Positions 4,162-6,109 of a stretch of DNA of 6,109 nucleotides are shown piece after piece. The stretch spans positions 79,757 through 85,865 of the forward strand of contig NZ_KL585440.1 of assembly GCF_000721935.1 (NCBI RefSeq). The letters run 5' to 3'. Source of the DNA: Streptomyces sp. NRRL WC-3549. Its GTDB lineage: Bacteria; Actinomycetota; Actinomycetes; Streptomycetales; Streptomycetaceae. Position 1 is the stretch's first letter. Each line of letters begins with the position of its first letter. The position numbers and the translations under genes are program-made. The notes beneath the pieces were generated by a model. It saw only the letters and a list, made by a program, of their open reading frames with translations, had not been told where the DNA came from and made no database searches.

Positions 4162-5991
4162 GTGGAACGCACCGGACCACCCGCCCGACTGACCGGATTT
4201 CTGGCCGTCTGCTCGGCGGCCCTCCTGGCCGCCGCCGGACTGGTCGCCTCGGCGCCGGCCGCCACCGCCGCGGACGCCGACCTGGCGCGCAACGGCGGCT
4301 TCGAGGCGGGCCTGGACGGCTGGACCTGCTCGGGCGGCAGCGGAGCCGTCGTCAGCACCCCCGTGCACAGCGGTACATCGGCGCTGAAGGCGACCCCGGC
4401 CGGCAGCGACAACGCCCTGTGCTCCCAGAAGGTTCCGGTCCGGGCCGACTCGACGTACACGCTCCAGGCGTGGGTGCGGGGCGACTACGTCTATCTCGGC
4501 GCGTCCGGCACCGGCACCACGGACGTCTCCACCTGGACCCAGTCCGCCGGTGCGTACACCCGGCTCACCACCACCTTCAAGACCGGCCCCGGGACCACCT
4601 CGGTCACCGTGTACACCCACGGCTGGTACGGCACCGCCGCCTACTACGCCGACGACGTCACCCTGGTCGGCCCCGGCGGCGCCCCCGCCACCGTGCCGGC
4701 CGCGCCCACCGGCCTGAAGGCCGGCACCGCCACCTCCACCGCCGTCCCGCTGAGCTGGACCGCGTCCGCCGGGGCCACCGGCTACCAGGTCTACCGCGAC
4801 GGTGCGAAGGTCCAGTCGGTCACCGGCACCTCGGCGACCGTGTCCGGTCTGGCCGCGTCGACCGCTTACAGCTTCCAGGTGAGCGCGGTCAACGCCGCCG
4901 GCGAGTCCGCGAAGTCGGCGGCCGTGAGCGCCACCACCACATCGGGCGGAGGCCAGGAAGGCGGCGGCGGGGACCTGCCGGCCCACGCCCTCGTCGGCTA
5001 TCTGCACTCCAGCTTCGCCAACGGCTCCGGCTACACCCGGATGGCCGACGTCCCCGACTCGTGGGACGTCGTCAACCTCGCCTTCGGTGAGCCGACCTCC
5101 GTGACCTCCGGGGACATCCGCTTCTCCCTCTGCCCCGTCACCGAGTGCCCCGGGGTGGAGAGCGAGGCCGAGTTCAAGGCCGCGATCAAGGCCAAGCAGG
5201 CGGCCGGCAAGAAGGTCCTGATCTCCATCGGCGGCCAGAACGGCCAGGTGCAGCTCAACTCGACGGCGGCCCGCGACACCTTCGTCTCCTCCGTCTCCAA
5301 GATCATCGACACCTACGGCCTGGACGGCCTGGACATCGACTTCGAGGGCCACTCGCTCTCGCTGGACACCGGTGACACCGACTTCCGCAGCCCGAAGAGC
5401 CCGGTCATCGTCAACCTGATCTCTGCGGTGAAGACGCTCAAGGCCAGGTACGGCGACGACTTCGTCCTCACCATGGCGCCCGAGACCTTCTTCGTGCAGC
5501 TCGGCTACCAGTACTACGGCTCCGGCCCCTGGGGCGGCCAGGACCCGCGCGCCGGCGCCTACCTGCCCGTCATCCACGCCCTGCGCGACGACCTGACCCT
5601 GCTGCACGTCCAGGACTACAACTCGGGCTCCATCATGGGCCTGGACGACCAGTACCACTCGATGGGCGGCGCCGACTTCCACATCGCCATGACCGACATG
5701 CTGCTCACCGGCTTCCCGGTGGCCGGCGACCAGACCAAGGTCTTCCCGGCGCTACGCCCCGACCAGGTCGCCATCGGCCTCCCGGCGTCCACCCAGGCGG
5801 GCAACGGGCACACCTCCCCGGCGGAGGTCACCAAGGCGCTGAACTGCCTGACCAAGAAGACCGACTGCGGCGCGTACCAGACTCACGGCACCTATCCCGG
5901 ACTGCGCGGGCTGATGACCTGGTCCATCAACTGGGACCGCTTCAACGGCTGGGAGTTCTCGAAGAACTTCGACGCCTACTTCGGGAACTGA
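4162..5991 (+). CDS. Secreted GH18 chitinase with carbohydrate-binding and FnIII domains
   Basis: This 609-residue extracellular enzyme hydrolyses beta-1,4 bonds in chitin with retention, using the substrate acetamido group. A signal peptide occupies about residues 1-36: basic R3/R9, hydrophobic core FLAVCSAALLAAAGLV, AxA-type cleavage near ATA (34-36). Residues about 41-172 form a jelly-roll carbohydrate-binding module of the CBM4/9/16 type (NGGFEAGLDGW start; C56 and C87 may pair). Residues about 178-259 are a fibronectin III domain, then a glycine-rich linker (260-271). The GH18 barrel runs from about 275. It shows SIGG at 355-358, the catalytic DGLDIDFE (D388, D391, D393, acid E395), MAPE at 438-441, QDYN at 484-487 and the closing MTWSINWD at 585-592. 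All catalytic residues are present. C324/C329 and C562/C569 could form disulfides. The position suggests the S. coelicolor ChiH (SCO5673) locus from memory, so no symbol is assigned. The DasR-like promoter fits chitin-responsive control. Confidence 0.97.
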   Translation: MERTGPPARLTGFLAVCSAALLAAAGLVASAPAATAADADLARNGGFEAGLDGWTCSGGSGAVVSTPVHSGTSALKATPAGSDNALCSQKVPVRADSTYTLQAWVRGDYVYLGASGTGTTDVSTWTQSAGAYTRLTTTFKTGPGTTSVTVYTHGWYGTAAYYADDVTLVGPGGAPATVPAAPTGLKAGTATSTAVPLSWTASAGATGYQVYRDGAKVQSVTGTSATVSGLAASTAYSFQVSAVNAAGESAKSAAVSATTTSGGGQEGGGGDLPAHALVGYLHSSFANGSGYTRMADVPDSWDVVNLAFGEPTSVTSGDIRFSLCPVTECPGVESEAEFKAAIKAKQAAGKKVLISIGGQNGQVQLNSTAARDTFVSSVSKIIDTYGLDGLDIDFEGHSLSLDTGDTDFRSPKSPVIVNLISAVKTLKARYGDDFVLTMAPETFFVQLGYQYYGSGPWGGQDPRAGAYLPVIHALRDDLTLLHVQDYNSGSIMGLDDQYHSMGGADFHIAMTDMLLTGFPVAGDQTKVFPALRPDQVAIGLPASTQAGNGHTSPAEVTKALNCLTKKTDCGAYQTHGTYPGLRGLMTWSINWDRFNGWEFSKNFDAYFGN

Positions 5992-6109
5992 CCTCCCTCA
6001 GCACCAGCAGCAGCGCGCCCCCCAGGCACCAGCTGGCCAGCACGTCCAGCGGCCAGTGGTAGCCGCGCAGCACCAGACCGATGCTCGTCGCCGCCGTCAG
6101 CAGGACGGC
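5942..6109 (-). CDS. PAP2-family phosphatase, C-terminal fragment
   Basis: Reading the minus strand from 6109 gives an open frame of 55 residues ending in TGA at 5944-5942; the gene continues beyond the window edge. The fragment begins AVLLTAATSIGLVLRGYHWP, followed by LDVLASWCLGGALLLVL and an arginine/serine-rich tail. The spacing RGYHWPLDVLASW matches the last conserved motif of PAP2 (type 2 phosphatidic acid phosphatase) enzymes, in which the histidine and the following aspartate belong to the active site. The hydrophobic run after it would be the last membrane helix. Such proteins are membrane phosphatases acting on lipid phosphates, for example undecaprenyl pyrophosphate or phosphatidic acid; the substrate here is unknown. 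Its last 50 bases overlap the end of the convergent chitinase gene, and the overlapping part encodes only the low-complexity basic tail. Confidence 0.75.
   Translation of the reverse strand, partial: AVLLTAATSIGLVLRGYHWPLDVLASWCLGGALLLVLREVSSRSRRRSSSRTPSR

Noticed and set aside
3420..5090. A 556-residue forward frame across the small protein and the chitinase
   Set aside because: It overlaps two well-supported genes in another frame and is arginine-rich throughout, as expected for a GC-driven shadow frame.
4135..5682. A 515-residue minus-strand frame opposite the chitinase
   Set aside because: It is the antisense of a chitinase whose domains and catalytic motif are complete; the content is Gly/Val/Asp-rich with no recognisable domain.

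Overview
The window looks like chromosomal DNA of a Streptomyces or close relative. The DNA is very GC-rich, genes start at GTG or ATG behind GGAG-type ribosome binding sites, stop-start overlaps are tight, and a secreted multidomain chitinase is present. The content suggests ordinary core sequence. The gene order (polyamine ABC transporter, FAD oxidase, small protein, chitinase, PAP2 phosphatase) reminds me of the S. coelicolor region around SCO5668-SCO5674, but that is memory and was not checked.

Layout: 4-22 is an engineered Tn5 mosaic end, which is library adapter and not biology. 23-384 holds the C-terminal TOBE part of a PotA-type ATPase and the first codons of a PotB-type permease. 385-415 is a second adapter junction (part of a reverse mosaic end, then a full forward one) that replaces part of the permease gene. 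416-1225 is the rest of that permease, 1222-2028 is a PotC-type permease, and 2050-3465 is an FAD-dependent amine/amino-acid oxidase resembling gamma-glutamylputrescine oxidase. A 139-base gap with a strong hairpin follows. 3605-4075 encodes a 156-residue protein of unknown function. 4087-4120 is a chitinase-type promoter: a TTGACA -35 box and two imperfect 12-base direct repeats, the second very close to a DasR operator. 4162-5991 encodes a secreted GH18 chitinase. On the minus strand, 5942-6109 is the C-terminal end of a PAP2-family phosphatase that overlaps the chitinase tail.

How the genes fit together: the ATPase, two permeases and oxidase form one co-directional, closely spaced block. 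It is probably an operon that imports a polyamine or related cationic substrate and oxidises it or its gamma-glutamyl derivative. The substrate-binding protein and the rest of the ATPase lie outside the window. The chitinase has its own regulated promoter and a separate role in chitin breakdown. No undescribed system was found. The most unusual structure in the window is the adapter contamination, which breaks one gene and would mislead automatic annotation.
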